Positions 53,779-62,965 of a stretch of DNA of 64,000 bases are shown in pieces. Position 1 is the first letter of the stretch, and every line of letters starts with the position of its first letter. A model generated the notes under the pieces. The model ran no database searches and was not told the DNA's origin. It worked only from the letters and a program-made list of their open reading frames with translations. Source of the DNA: Acinetobacter seifertii (lineage in GTDB: Bacteria > Pseudomonadota > Gammaproteobacteria > Pseudomonadales > Moraxellaceae); NCBI RefSeq assembly GCF_000368065.1, contig NZ_KB851200.1, forward strand, positions 697,827 to 761,826, given 5' to 3'. Made by a program: the position numbers and the translations under genes.

Positions 53779-54141
53779 ATGATGAAAAAAGTTTTATTTG
53801 TCTTGATAGGAATGTTGTTAGTCGGCTGTACAGAGAAAAAACCTTTGACACCTGAAGAACAATGGCATGGCTTTTGTACCAGTGTTGGTAATGCGGCTAG
53901 AAGTATTGTATTTGACCGCCAGCAAGCAATTGAAAAGTCTCAAGCGGTTGAGCATGCAAATAAAATTGAAGATGAGATCACCAAAAAATTCATCTTGAAT
54001 ATTATTGAGAAAGTTTATGCTATTCCACAAGATGAGCTAAAAACTAACCCAGAAGCTCTACAAGAAAAAATTAGAAAACAAATGGCAGATGAATGCTTAG
54101 TTACACCACATGACAAAATGCCAAACTACAAAAAGTTCTAA
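53779..54141 (+). CDS. Small putative lipoprotein
   Basis: A 120-residue protein with a clear lipobox: MMKKVLFVLIGMLLVGC (Cys17; starting at the second Met gives Cys16). The mature part is short, charged and mostly helical (EEQWHGFCTSVGNAARSIVFD, shown in part) with two further Cys (about 33 and 110) that could form a disulfide. I do not recognise a family with known function. It has its own hairpin downstream and no obvious functional link with acnB. Confidence 0.75.
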   Translation: MMKKVLFVLIGMLLVGCTEKKPLTPEEQWHGFCTSVGNAARSIVFDRQQAIEKSQAVEHANKIEDEITKKFILNIIEKVYAIPQDELKTNPEALQEKIRKQMADECLVTPHDKMPNYKKF

Positions 54142-54158
54142 GTGTACAAGACATCGTC

Positions 54159-54187
54159 AACACTCCACTAAGGTGGAGTGTTCTTTC
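54159..54187 (+). terminator. Hairpin after the small lipoprotein gene
   Basis: A perfect ten-pair stem, AACACTCCAC with GTGGAGTGTT, has a TAAG loop and is followed by the pyrimidine run CTTTC. It is 18 bases after the stop codon and probably a terminator with a weak T-run. Confidence 0.75.
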
Positions 54188-54331
54188 AATTCAAAATATC
54201 GCATGATACGTCAGTCATTAAGATCATTATTTACACAGGGGTATTTAGTTACAAAATAATGGGCATCACGGAGAAACACCCCGCGCGCATTAACTTTTAG
54301 CTTGAACTCTAGTAAAATTTTGTAGTCCATA

Positions 54332-54378
54332 TTACTTGTGAAGCTTTGTGAAAGCTGGAATTTACAAGTAATTTTTTA
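54332..54378 (+). promoter_or_regulatory. Nested hairpin with T-run in the acnB leader
   Basis: The outer arms TTACTTGT (54332-54339) and ACAAGTAA (54364-54371) enclose an inner perfect hairpin AGCTTT-GTG-AAAGCT (54342-54356). Six Ts follow at once, and the acnB ribosome site is a few bases further. The layout resembles a transcription attenuator or a protein-responsive leader for acnB. The function is inferred only. Confidence 0.5.
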
Positions 54379-54398
54379 AAAAAAGAGGAATGAACACC

Positions 54399-57038
54399 GT
54401 GCTAGAAGCTTACCGCCAACACGTTGCTGAACGTGCCGCACTCGGAGTCCCACCGAAGCCACTTGATGATGCTCAAACTGCTCAACTTGTTGAGTTATTA
54501 AAAAACCCACCGGCAGGTGAAGAAGCATTCTTGGTTGATTTGCTTGAAAACCGTGTTCCTGCAGGTGTTGACCAAGCAGCTTACGTAAAAGCAGCTTTCT
54601 TGGCAGCGATTGCAAAAGGCGAAGCGACATCTCCGCTAGTTTCTAAAGAACGTGCAGTTTATTTACTAGGTACGATGCTTGGTGGCTATAACGTAGCGCC
54701 TTTAGTTGAGCTTCTAGATGATGCTGAATTAGGTAGCTTAGCTGCTGAAGCATTGAAAAAAACATTACTTGTATTTGATGCATTCCATGACGTAGCTGAC
54801 AAAGCTAAAGCTGGCAATGCAAATGCAAAAGCTGTTTTACAATCTTGGGCTGATGCTGAATGGTTCACTAGCCGTAAAGACGTACCAGAAGAAATCAAAC
54901 TTACTGTATTCAAAGTAACGGGTGAAACAAACACCGATGACTTATCTCCAGCTCAAGACGCTTGGAGCCGTCCGGATATCCCATTACACGCAAACGCAAT
55001 GTTGAAAAACGAGCGTGATGGTATCAATCCTGAAAAACCAGGTGAAGTTGGTCCATTAAATCAAATCAAAGAACTTATTGCTAAAGGCAACCAAGTTGCT
55101 TATGTAGGTGACGTTGTTGGTACAGGTTCATCTCGTAAATCTGCGACAAACTCTGTGCTTTGGTTCTTCGGTGACGAAATCGCTCACATTCCAAACAAAA
55201 AAGACGGTGGTTTCTGCTTAGGTTCTAAAATCGCTCCGATTTTCTTCAATACTATGGAAGACGCTGGTGCGTTACCTGTAGAAATTGACGTTGCGAACAT
55301 GAACATGGGTGACGAAATCGTTCTTAAGATTGATCACTCGGCAGCTAAAGTAACTGCGTTCAAAAACGGTGAGCAAATCGCTGAGTCTGAACTTAAAACT
55401 CCAGTTCTTTTAGACGAAGTGCGTGCTGGTGGTCGTATTAACTTGATCGTTGGCCGTGGTTTGACTGCTAAAGCGCGTGAAGCTTTAGGTCTTGCACCAT
55501 CTACATTATTCCGTACTCCAGTACAACCTGCTGCAACTGGCAAAGGCTTCACTTTAGCTCAGAAGATGGTTGGTCGTGCATGTGGTCTTCCAGAAGGTCA
55601 AGGTGTAATTCCTGGTACTTACTGCGAACCTAAGATGACTACAGTTGGTTCTCAAGATACAACTGGTCCTATGACTCGTGACGAGTTAAAAGACTTAGCT
55701 TGCTTGGGCTTCTCTGCTGACTTAGTTATGCAATCTTTCTGTCACACTGCTGCTTATCCAAAACCAGTTGACGTACAAATGCAACATACACTTCCAGACT
55801 TCATTATGAACCGCGGTGGTGTATCTTTACGTCCGGGTGACGGTATTATCCACTCTTGGTTAAACCGTATGCTTCTTCCAGATACAGTAGGTACTGGTGG
55901 TGACTCGCATACTCGTTTCCCAATTGGTATTTCGTTCCCAGCAGGTTCTGGCCTTGTAGCTTTCGCTGCTGCAACTGGTGTAATGCCACTTGATATGCCT
56001 GAATCAGTTCTTGTTAAGTTCAAAGGTAAAATGCAGCCTGGTATCACTTTACGTGACCTTGTACATGCGATTCCTTACTATGCAATCAAAGAAGGCGATC
56101 TTACTGTTGAGAAAAAAGGTAAGAAAAACATCTTCTCTGGTCGTATCTTAGAAATCGACTTAACAGAAATGGAAACTGACTTAACAGTTGAGCAAGCATT
56201 TGAACTTTCTGATGCTTCTGCTGAACGTTCGGCTGCTGGTTGTGCAATCACACTTTCTGAAGAGAAGGTTGCTGAGTACTTACGTTCTAACATCACAATG
56301 CTTAAGTGGATGATTTCACAAGGCTATGGTGATGCTCGTACTATGGCTCGCCGTGTTGAAAACATGGAAAAATGGTTAGCAAACCCAAGCCTACTTAAAG
56401 CTGATGCGGATGCTGAATACACTAAAGTGTATGAAATTGATTTGTCAGAAATCAAAGAACCTATTCTTTGCTGCCCGAACGATCCAGATGATGCAAAACT
56501 TCTTTCTGACGTTCAAGGTGACAAAATTGATGAAGTATTCATCGGTTCTTGTATGACGAACATCGGTCACTTCCGTGCTGCTGGTCAGTTACTTGAAAAA
56601 GTACCAAGCGGTTCATTAACAACTCGTTTATGGTTGGCTCCACCAACACGTATGGACGAACACCAGTTAATGGAAGAAGGCTTCTATAACACTTATGGCC
56701 GTGCTGGTGCACGTACTGAAATGCCTGGTTGTTCATTATGTATGGGTAACCAAGCACGTGTTGCGCCGAACACAACTGTTGTATCGACTTCTACACGTAA
56801 CTTCCCTAACCGTTTAGGTCAAGGTTCTAACGTTTACTTAGCATCTGCTGAGCTTGCATCTGTTGCTGCTGTACTTGGTAAATTACCAACTCCAGAAGAA
56901 TATCAACAATATGCAGCTCAAATTGACAGTATGTCTGCTGACATCTACAAATATTTGAATTTCGACCAAATGGGCGAATATACAAATGCTGCTGATAAAG
57001 TAGATACTAAGAAAATTGCTGCTGCTCAATTGACTTAA
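54399..57038 (+). CDS. acnB: Aconitate hydratase B
   Basis: Iron-sulfur enzyme that interconverts citrate and isocitrate in the TCA cycle. The GTG at 54399 is chosen because the protein then starts MLEAYRQHVAERAALG, matching the E. coli start MLEEYRKHVAERA. It also gives nine bases of spacing from AGAGGA, whereas the ATG at 54390 overlaps that site. The length is 879 residues. The HEAT-like N-terminal domain is followed by the swivel domain and the [4Fe-4S] ligands, with Cys in IGSCMTNIGHFRAAG and in MPGCSLCMGNQ. AcnB apoproteins bind mRNA in E. coli, which makes the structured leader notable. Confidence 0.96.
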   Translation: MLEAYRQHVAERAALGVPPKPLDDAQTAQLVELLKNPPAGEEAFLVDLLENRVPAGVDQAAYVKAAFLAAIAKGEATSPLVSKERAVYLLGTMLGGYNVAPLVELLDDAELGSLAAEALKKTLLVFDAFHDVADKAKAGNANAKAVLQSWADAEWFTSRKDVPEEIKLTVFKVTGETNTDDLSPAQDAWSRPDIPLHANAMLKNERDGINPEKPGEVGPLNQIKELIAKGNQVAYVGDVVGTGSSRKSATNSVLWFFGDEIAHIPNKKDGGFCLGSKIAPIFFNTMEDAGALPVEIDVANMNMGDEIVLKIDHSAAKVTAFKNGEQIAESELKTPVLLDEVRAGGRINLIVGRGLTAKAREALGLAPSTLFRTPVQPAATGKGFTLAQKMVGRACGLPEGQGVIPGTYCEPKMTTVGSQDTTGPMTRDELKDLACLGFSADLVMQSFCHTAAYPKPVDVQMQHTLPDFIMNRGGVSLRPGDGIIHSWLNRMLLPDTVGTGGDSHTRFPIGISFPAGSGLVAFAAATGVMPLDMPESVLVKFKGKMQPGITLRDLVHAIPYYAIKEGDLTVEKKGKKNIFSGRILEIDLTEMETDLTVEQAFELSDASAERSAAGCAITLSEEKVAEYLRSNITMLKWMISQGYGDARTMARRVENMEKWLANPSLLKADADAEYTKVYEIDLSEIKEPILCCPNDPDDAKLLSDVQGDKIDEVFIGSCMTNIGHFRAAGQLLEKVPSGSLTTRLWLAPPTRMDEHQLMEEGFYNTYGRAGARTEMPGCSLCMGNQARVAPNTTVVSTSTRNFPNRLGQGSNVYLASAELASVAAVLGKLPTPEEYQQYAAQIDSMSADIYKYLNFDQMGEYTNAADKVDTKKIAAAQLT

Positions 57039-57054
57039 TACCTCAATTTAGTAC

Positions 57055-57086
57055 AAAAAAGGAGCTGATTATTCAGCTCCTTTTTT
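57055..57086 (+). terminator. Terminator of acnB
   Basis: A stem GGAGCTGA/TCAGCTCC with a short loop, six As before and six Ts after, lies 17 bases past the stop codon. Confidence 0.93.
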
Positions 57087-57267
57087 ATTTAAAAGAGAAT
57101 TAATACACAATTTTTAAATTAAAATATTAAATAGATCATATTTTGTATATTTAAAATGTAAAAATAAATATAGCGCTAGATATTAAAGAAGTTTTTGTTT
57201 TAAAATGTTTTCATGAACTTAAAAATAATTAAAAAGAACACGGGTATTTTATATATGGAACTTAAAA

Positions 57268-57702
57268 ATGCTAAAGACAATTGTTGAATTTAAATTTGAT
57301 GACTATCAGTTATATGATCAAAAATTATCAACAGAAGACGGAAATACATTAGTACAGAAAACTGAAGATATTGCACAATATATTTATAGTATCTTGAAAA
57401 ATAGATATCACTTAAATATCGAATTAAATCCTGAGCGTTGGGGTTGGGAAATAGAAGTACCTCTACCAGAGATCACGATGTATATTGGTATTAGTGTTTA
57501 TGAAGAATACAGCAATGGTTTCGCAATATTTATTTCACCAAATACACCAATTTTGAAAAGATTTCTTTTTAGAAAATTGGATATTACTCATCATATTATG
57601 CTGCTTCAAAATTATATTAATGTCATTTTGAAATCACATGGTGGTATTTATGATGTGCAATGGTGGGAAGAAAATGAGTTTAGATATGTTGCTGCCCATT
57701 AA
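57268..57702 (+). CDS. Uncharacterised AT-rich protein
   Basis: A 144-residue soluble protein that I do not recognise. It has no signal peptide or membrane span. Features are an acidic N-terminus, aromatic-rich strands (NPERWGWEIEVPLPEITMYIG, shown in part), a basic turn (RFLFRKLDITHH) and an end with DVQWWEENEF. The pattern of alternating beta-strands with two Trp pairs suggests a small alpha/beta domain. DNA here is more AT-rich than in acnB, with AT-rich spacers on both sides, so horizontal gain is possible. The ribosome site (GGAAC, eight bases upstream) is weak. Confidence 0.65.
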   Translation: MLKTIVEFKFDDYQLYDQKLSTEDGNTLVQKTEDIAQYIYSILKNRYHLNIELNPERWGWEIEVPLPEITMYIGISVYEEYSNGFAIFISPNTPILKRFLFRKLDITHHIMLLQNYINVILKSHGGIYDVQWWEENEFRYVAAH

Positions 57703-57798
57703 AATATAATTAGAAAATATGAAATATTCTTTATGATTGTTTAGCTAATACAATTAATAAAATATTTTATTAAGCATTATAGTGGTGAATTTACGTGT

Positions 57799-58824
57799 GT
57801 GAGCTTAATATATGTTCAAAATAATGTGGCTCAGATCCGTATGCGAATTTTAGCTTGGAAGGCATTACGTAAGTTCTTCTATAACAACCTTCATGATCAT
57901 GATTACGAAACGACAGTAAGTCGATGTATTAACTATTTCTTGGTTTTCTTAATTATAGGAAATGTAATTGCGGTACTGCTAGAAACAGTAAATGATCTGT
58001 ATTACAGCTATCGTATATGGTTTGACTACTTTGAAAATATCTCTATCACAATTTTTAGTATTGAATATCTCTTGCGTCTCTGGAGTGTAGTCGAACGTGA
58101 TCCGACACAACCTGCTTGGAAACAGCGTTTTGCTTGGATGAAGAGTGGAGAGGCACTGATTGACCTCATGGCAATTCTGCCTGCATATCTAAATTTCTTT
58201 GTACGAATAGACCTTCGTATGCTTAGAATTTTACGTTTACTTCGACTATTAAAATTAACTCGCTATTTTATCTCTTTACAAATATTGCTTTGTGTCATTA
58301 AAAGGGAAAAGGGCTCGTTTCAGGCAGTAATTTTCATTTTAATCATTATGATTATTATGACTGCTTCAGGTATTTATGTGGTTGAAAATAAAGCTCAACC
58401 AGAAGCTTTTAGCTCTATTCCAAAAGCAATGTGGTGGGCAGTCGTTACCTTAACTACTGTCGGATACGGTGATGTCACACCTGTAACCAGCTTAGGAAAG
58501 TTGCTAGGTGCTTTGATTACAATTTTAGGGGTAGGGATTGCTGCTTTACCGGCTGGTATTTTAGCCTCTGGTTTAGCTAATGAACTGAACCAGCGTAATC
58601 AGCGCCTTGAACAAGAGTTCCGAGAGTTACTTCAAGTGCGTGGTATAGATATCATGCACGATGAAATTGAAATAGAACGTATTCGGCAAAAAGTCGGATT
58701 GCCAAAAGAACAAGCGCATAATCTGATTATTCAAATCATGCGCGAAAAGGTATTAGAAGAAAAAGAAGTGGAAAGGGAAAGGAAATGTTATTGCCCACAT
58801 TGTGGTGGAAAGCTAACAGACTAG
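57799..58824 (+). CDS. Voltage-gated potassium channel protein
   Basis: A six-helix Kv-type channel of 341 residues starting at GTG (an ATG 14 codons later is possible). Helices S1-S6 lie between about 40 and 262. The S4 segment has Arg at regular spacing (RMLRILRLLRLLKLTR), and the pore loop has the K+ filter LTTVGYGDVTP. The cytoplasmic tail (about 265-341) is a charged helix with an end CYCPHCGGKL, a possible half zinc-ribbon. The N-terminal tail is His/Asp rich. Such channels set membrane potential or release K+ in bacteria, although few are studied. No partner gene is nearby. Confidence 0.92.
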   Translation: MSLIYVQNNVAQIRMRILAWKALRKFFYNNLHDHDYETTVSRCINYFLVFLIIGNVIAVLLETVNDLYYSYRIWFDYFENISITIFSIEYLLRLWSVVERDPTQPAWKQRFAWMKSGEALIDLMAILPAYLNFFVRIDLRMLRILRLLRLLKLTRYFISLQILLCVIKREKGSFQAVIFILIIMIIMTASGIYVVENKAQPEAFSSIPKAMWWAVVTLTTVGYGDVTPVTSLGKLLGALITILGVGIAALPAGILASGLANELNQRNQRLEQEFRELLQVRGIDIMHDEIEIERIRQKVGLPKEQAHNLIIQIMREKVLEEKEVERERKCYCPHCGGKLTD

Positions 58825-58850
58825 TATTTTGGTCAAAAGTCTGGCGCTAG

Positions 58851-60050
58851 TCAGGCTTTTTGAGTTGCCTTCTCTACAGCAAATGCAATAAGTAAAATAA
58901 TAAGACCACCAAGACTTAATACAAACCCTACCCAGATCGGTGCAATCCAGCCCATCTGATGACTGAGTACCCAACCACCTAAAAATGCACCTAATGCATT
59001 CGCAAGATTAAAAGCTGAGTGATTCAGTGAAGCTGCTAGTGTTTGTGCATCACCTGCAACATCCATCAGGCGTGTTTGTAATGCTCCGCCTAAGCCCATT
59101 ACAGTCAATCCAATTAAGAATAAAGAAGCAATAGCACTATATATATTACTCATTAGAAAACTTGCAACAACAAAGGCGATTGCTGAACTAATAAGTACGC
59201 CTACAATGGTTTTATTGAGGTTTTTATCTGCCAGCCAGCCAGCTGTTAAACCTCCAATCACCATCCCAATTCCCCACAGGGCTAGCGCAATAGGAACGAT
59301 TTGAATATTAACTTTTGTATATTCAGTCAAAATAGGTGAGACATAGCTATATACCGAAAACATGCCTCCAAAGCCAATTGCACCGACCGCAAGGGTTAAC
59401 CACATATTTATATTTTTAAGCCCAGCCAATTCTGTTTTTATACTGGCAGTAGCTTGAACCGGAATATTCGGCACAAAGCAAGCTACAGCAATTAAAGTAA
59501 AAAATGCAATCGTTGCTGAAAATTCAAAACCTGCTCTCCAACCAAAATGTTGGCCTAACCATGTCGCTAAAGGTACGCCAATAACCGTAGCAACGGTTAA
59601 ACCCATCATCATTTGTGCAACTGCAGAAGCTCTTCGTGATGGGCCTGCAAGTTCAGCAGCGACTAGAGCACCCACTCCAAAATATGCACCATGGGGTAAA
59701 CCTGCAATAAAACGAGAAACTAAAACGGTCTCAGGCGTATCTGCTAGGGCTGTACAAGCATTAGCAATACCATAAAACAGCATGAGACAAAGCAATAAAG
59801 TCTTTCTAGGTACTTTAGCACCCAAAATAGCAATAATAGGGGCGCCAATAACAACACCTAATGCATACGCACTAATAAAATGTCCAGCTTCAGGTACTGT
59901 AATATTTAGGTTGTGTGCAATTTCTTGAATAAGGCCCATTGCCACAAATTCGGTGGTGCCAATACAGAAACCACCAACTGCGAGAGAGAAAATTGCTAAG
60001 AACAGTGAATAATGTTGAGGTGTGTTGGATGAAGATTGGGGGGACGCCAT
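58851..60050 (-). CDS. MFS exporter, DHA1/AraJ-like
   Basis: A 12-helix major facilitator protein of 399 residues. It resembles the AraJ/YdhP/arabinose-efflux group by the N-terminal GGFCIGTTEFVAMGLIQEIA, the AYALGVVIGAPIIA helix and FIAGLPHGAYFGVGALVAAE. Members export sugars, amino acids or drugs, and the substrate here is unknown. It runs convergent to the K+ channel gene. The ribosome site before its ATG is poor. Confidence 0.88.
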   Translation of the reverse strand: MASPQSSSNTPQHYSLFLAIFSLAVGGFCIGTTEFVAMGLIQEIAHNLNITVPEAGHFISAYALGVVIGAPIIAILGAKVPRKTLLLCLMLFYGIANACTALADTPETVLVSRFIAGLPHGAYFGVGALVAAELAGPSRRASAVAQMMMGLTVATVIGVPLATWLGQHFGWRAGFEFSATIAFFTLIAVACFVPNIPVQATASIKTELAGLKNINMWLTLAVGAIGFGGMFSVYSYVSPILTEYTKVNIQIVPIALALWGIGMVIGGLTAGWLADKNLNKTIVGVLISSAIAFVVASFLMSNIYSAIASLFLIGLTVMGLGGALQTRLMDVAGDAQTLAASLNHSAFNLANALGAFLGGWVLSHQMGWIAPIWVGFVLSLGGLIILLIAFAVEKATQKA

Positions 60051-60276
60051 AATAAATTAAAAAAGGAGGCTCAAAAATGAAAGTATAAGGGAAAAAGGTC
60101 AAAATAATAAAAAACTAAAACATTGAGCGTACAGTTGCAGGTTTTAAGCAAAAGCATTTTATATTTATTTTAAATAATTTATCGAAATTTTTTAATAAAT
60201 TATATATGATAAGTTCGTAATACTTTAGGCATTACAATAAGTTGTATAAATATTTAAAAAATAGAGAATCTAAATC

Positions 60277-60705
60277 GTGAGAAAATTAAGTATTGCCTGC
60301 CTTATGGGGTTGGTTATGTTATCTACGTCAGGTTGCTCAGTCTTTATGGCGGGTAATCAACCAAGTAAAAAAAATTTAAACGTGTTAAATCCGGGTAGTT
60401 CTCGCAATTATGTCATTGCTGAGCTAGGAGCACCTGTACTTTCTGAATATCGTGATGGTACAAGAGTCGAGATTTATACTTTCCAACAAGGCTATCCAAA
60501 ATGGGCGAAAGTCAGCCGTGCATTTGGACACGGTATAGCGGATGTTGCGTCATTCGGGCTATGGGAAGTATTTGGAACACCAACTGAGGCGTATTTTAGT
60601 GGGAAAGAAACTTCTTATGAAGTAACGTACGGGCAAGATGATTTGGTGAAAAGTTTTAAGCTCATCGATTTTGACCAGGCATTCCCTAAACCAAAAGCAG
60701 AGTGA
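60277..60705 (+). CDS. Putative lipoprotein with SmpA-like look
   Basis: A 142-residue lipoprotein starting at GTG, with signal MRKLSIACLMGLVMLSTSGC and Cys20 as lipid site. The mature part has GSSRNYVIAELGAPVLSEYRDG, resembling the start of BamE/SmpA-type domains in which GxxxxxVxxxLGxP is common, followed by a strand YTFQQGYPKW and a glycine-rich segment (FGHGIADVASFGLWEVFG). This family link is weak and the function unknown. A terminator follows directly. Confidence 0.75.
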   Translation: MRKLSIACLMGLVMLSTSGCSVFMAGNQPSKKNLNVLNPGSSRNYVIAELGAPVLSEYRDGTRVEIYTFQQGYPKWAKVSRAFGHGIADVASFGLWEVFGTPTEAYFSGKETSYEVTYGQDDLVKSFKLIDFDQAFPKPKAE

Positions 60706-60712
60706 TGAAATG

Positions 60713-60736
60713 AAAAGGGCCGTTAGGCCTTTTTCT
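60713..60736 (+). terminator. Terminator of the SmpA-like lipoprotein gene
   Basis: AAAAGG(G)CC pairs with GGCCTTTT around a GTTA loop with one bulged G, followed by TTCTTTG. It lies eight bases after the stop codon. Confidence 0.8.
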
Positions 60737-60858
60737 TTGTATATGTTAAAAAATTATATTAAATAAAATCAATGTTTTAAAATTTAATTGGCTTATTCAC
60801 CTTAAAAATAATCAAGTAAAAAGCAAGTTGAGACATATTAATTAATATTGTGATAAGA

Positions 60859-60871
60859 TGAATACTATTCA
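60859..60871 (+). promoter_or_regulatory. MetR-box before metR
   Basis: TGAATACTATTCA matches the MetR consensus TGAA-N5-TTCA exactly. It is centred about 100 bases before the metR ATG. In enterobacteria MetR represses its own gene and activates metE through such sites, so autoregulation is plausible here. Confidence 0.6.
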
Positions 60872-60965
60872 TTAATAATGATTTATCTAAACTCACTCTA
60901 TTTTCTTCAAATAAGAGAAAAGTTTCAAAATTTATGGATAAATCTATTTATTTAGGCTTTTGCCC

Positions 60966-61886
60966 ATGTTAGAAATTCGTCATCTTAAAACTTTGGTTGC
61001 ATTACGTGAACATGGTTCACTTGTTGCGGCAGCTAATGATTTGTGTTTAACACCCTCTGCTATTTCTCACCAATTAAAAGAATTAGATCATTGGTATGGG
61101 GTAGAGGTCGTGAATCGTCGAAGCAGACCTGTTAGTTTTTCGAATGTTGGGCAGCGCTTGCTCAAATTGGCTGATGATGTATTGCCACAGATTCAAATTA
61201 CTCAAAGTGATATTACTCGTATTGTGCATGGGCAAACGGGTAGAATTATTTTTTCTTCTGAATGCCATAGCTGCTTTGACTGGCTAATGCCTTTGCTCAA
61301 TCAATACCGTCATCAATATCCAGATGTTGATTTAGATTTTGCTTCAGGCTTTGAGTCAAACCCACATGAGCTTTTACAAAATGGTGAGTTTGATTTACTC
61401 ATTACAGCCGATCCAATTGCATTAAAAGGAATTGAATATTTTCCAATTTTTGAATATGAATCACGTTTAGTTCTATCAAACACTCATCGATTGGTTCGTG
61501 CTGAAAATATTACGGTCCAAGACCTTGCAGAAGAAGTTCTTATTACTTATCCCGTTGATAAGCATCGTTTAGACATAATGTCGAAACTGTTTATACCAGC
61601 AAATATTCAACCTAAACAAATTCGTACAACAGATTTAACTCAAATGCTTATTCAGCTTGTAGCGAGTGGGCGAGGTATTGCTGCTTTACCAGACTGGGTA
61701 GTAAATGAATATGAGCAAAAGGGATGGGTCACTAGCCGCCGTTTAGATTGTGTTTCTCAAAATGGTTTAAGACGTACATTATATGCAGGCTATAGAGTTG
61801 AAGAAAAAGAGAAGAGCTATTTTGAGGGGTTTTTAAAACAGTTAGAAAAGTTCTCTTTAAAGCGAAATTCTTATTATTCAGGCTAA
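60966..61886 (+). CDS. metR: LysR-family methionine regulator MetR
   Basis: LysR-type activator of methionine synthesis genes that responds to homocysteine. It has 306 residues from the ATG at 60966 (MLEIRHLKTLVALREHGSL). By eye it aligns along its length with E. coli MetR, including the N-terminal helix-turn-helix (AAANDLCLTPSAISHQLKEL), the FSSECHSCFDWLMPLLNQY segment, the SRLVLSNTHRLV stretch, LLIYP-like VLITYPVDKHRLD, and RGIAALPDWVV. A perfect MetR-box lies upstream. metE, the usual divergent partner, is not adjacent here. Confidence 0.9.
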   Translation: MLEIRHLKTLVALREHGSLVAAANDLCLTPSAISHQLKELDHWYGVEVVNRRSRPVSFSNVGQRLLKLADDVLPQIQITQSDITRIVHGQTGRIIFSSECHSCFDWLMPLLNQYRHQYPDVDLDFASGFESNPHELLQNGEFDLLITADPIALKGIEYFPIFEYESRLVLSNTHRLVRAENITVQDLAEEVLITYPVDKHRLDIMSKLFIPANIQPKQIRTTDLTQMLIQLVASGRGIAALPDWVVNEYEQKGWVTSRRLDCVSQNGLRRTLYAGYRVEEKEKSYFEGFLKQLEKFSLKRNSYYSG

Positions 61887-61912
61887 ACATGGGTACTTAA
61901 CCCGAGTAGTAA

Positions 61913-62455
<543 letters not shown>

Positions 62456-62643
62456 TTAAAAGTTGCAAAGATTAGAGAATGAATTTGTAATGACAATTTT
62501 AGTCTATATGATTCAATCATAAAGAGTTTTGCTTTCTGGTTACGATTGGAAACGATGTTATATAAATTAACAAGTTAAAAACTCTTCTTTTGAAATGTTG
62601 TGATATAAAAATAATCATTAATCGTAATTTTAGGATGATTCAT

Positions 62644-62862
62644 ATGGACATTGTTGATATTAAAATTAAAGACCAGTTCGAAAAAATTTATGATGCGAAA
62701 GCTCAACTAAAGAAGAATTTGGTTGAACATGATAATGAGCCTCTAAAGCTAAGTCAGCGAATTGAACATATTATTGTGGATAATGAAATTATCTTGCCTA
62801 CGACTGAACTGTTATTTGAAAGTGAACAAAACGAGAAAATTTATCGCGTCATTGAAGAATAA
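62644..62862 (+). CDS. Small uncharacterised protein
   Basis: A 72-residue acidic/basic protein starting MDIVDIKIKDQFEKIYDAKA, with AGGA eight bases before this ATG; an in-frame ATG three codons earlier overlaps that site. It is predicted soluble and mainly helical. No known family was recognised. Its size and independent ribosome site suggest a real gene, but conservation was not checked. Confidence 0.6.
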   Translation: MDIVDIKIKDQFEKIYDAKAQLKKNLVEHDNEPLKLSQRIEHIIVDNEIILPTTELLFESEQNEKIYRVIEE

Positions 62863-62965
62863 CTTTAAAAAGGTGAGACTTAAGTACAAAGTTGATAAAG
62901 CAAAAAGGGTAATAAAGTTCTGAAACTGCGTTAAAATAATGGTTTTGTTTTAAAGAGAAAGCTTT

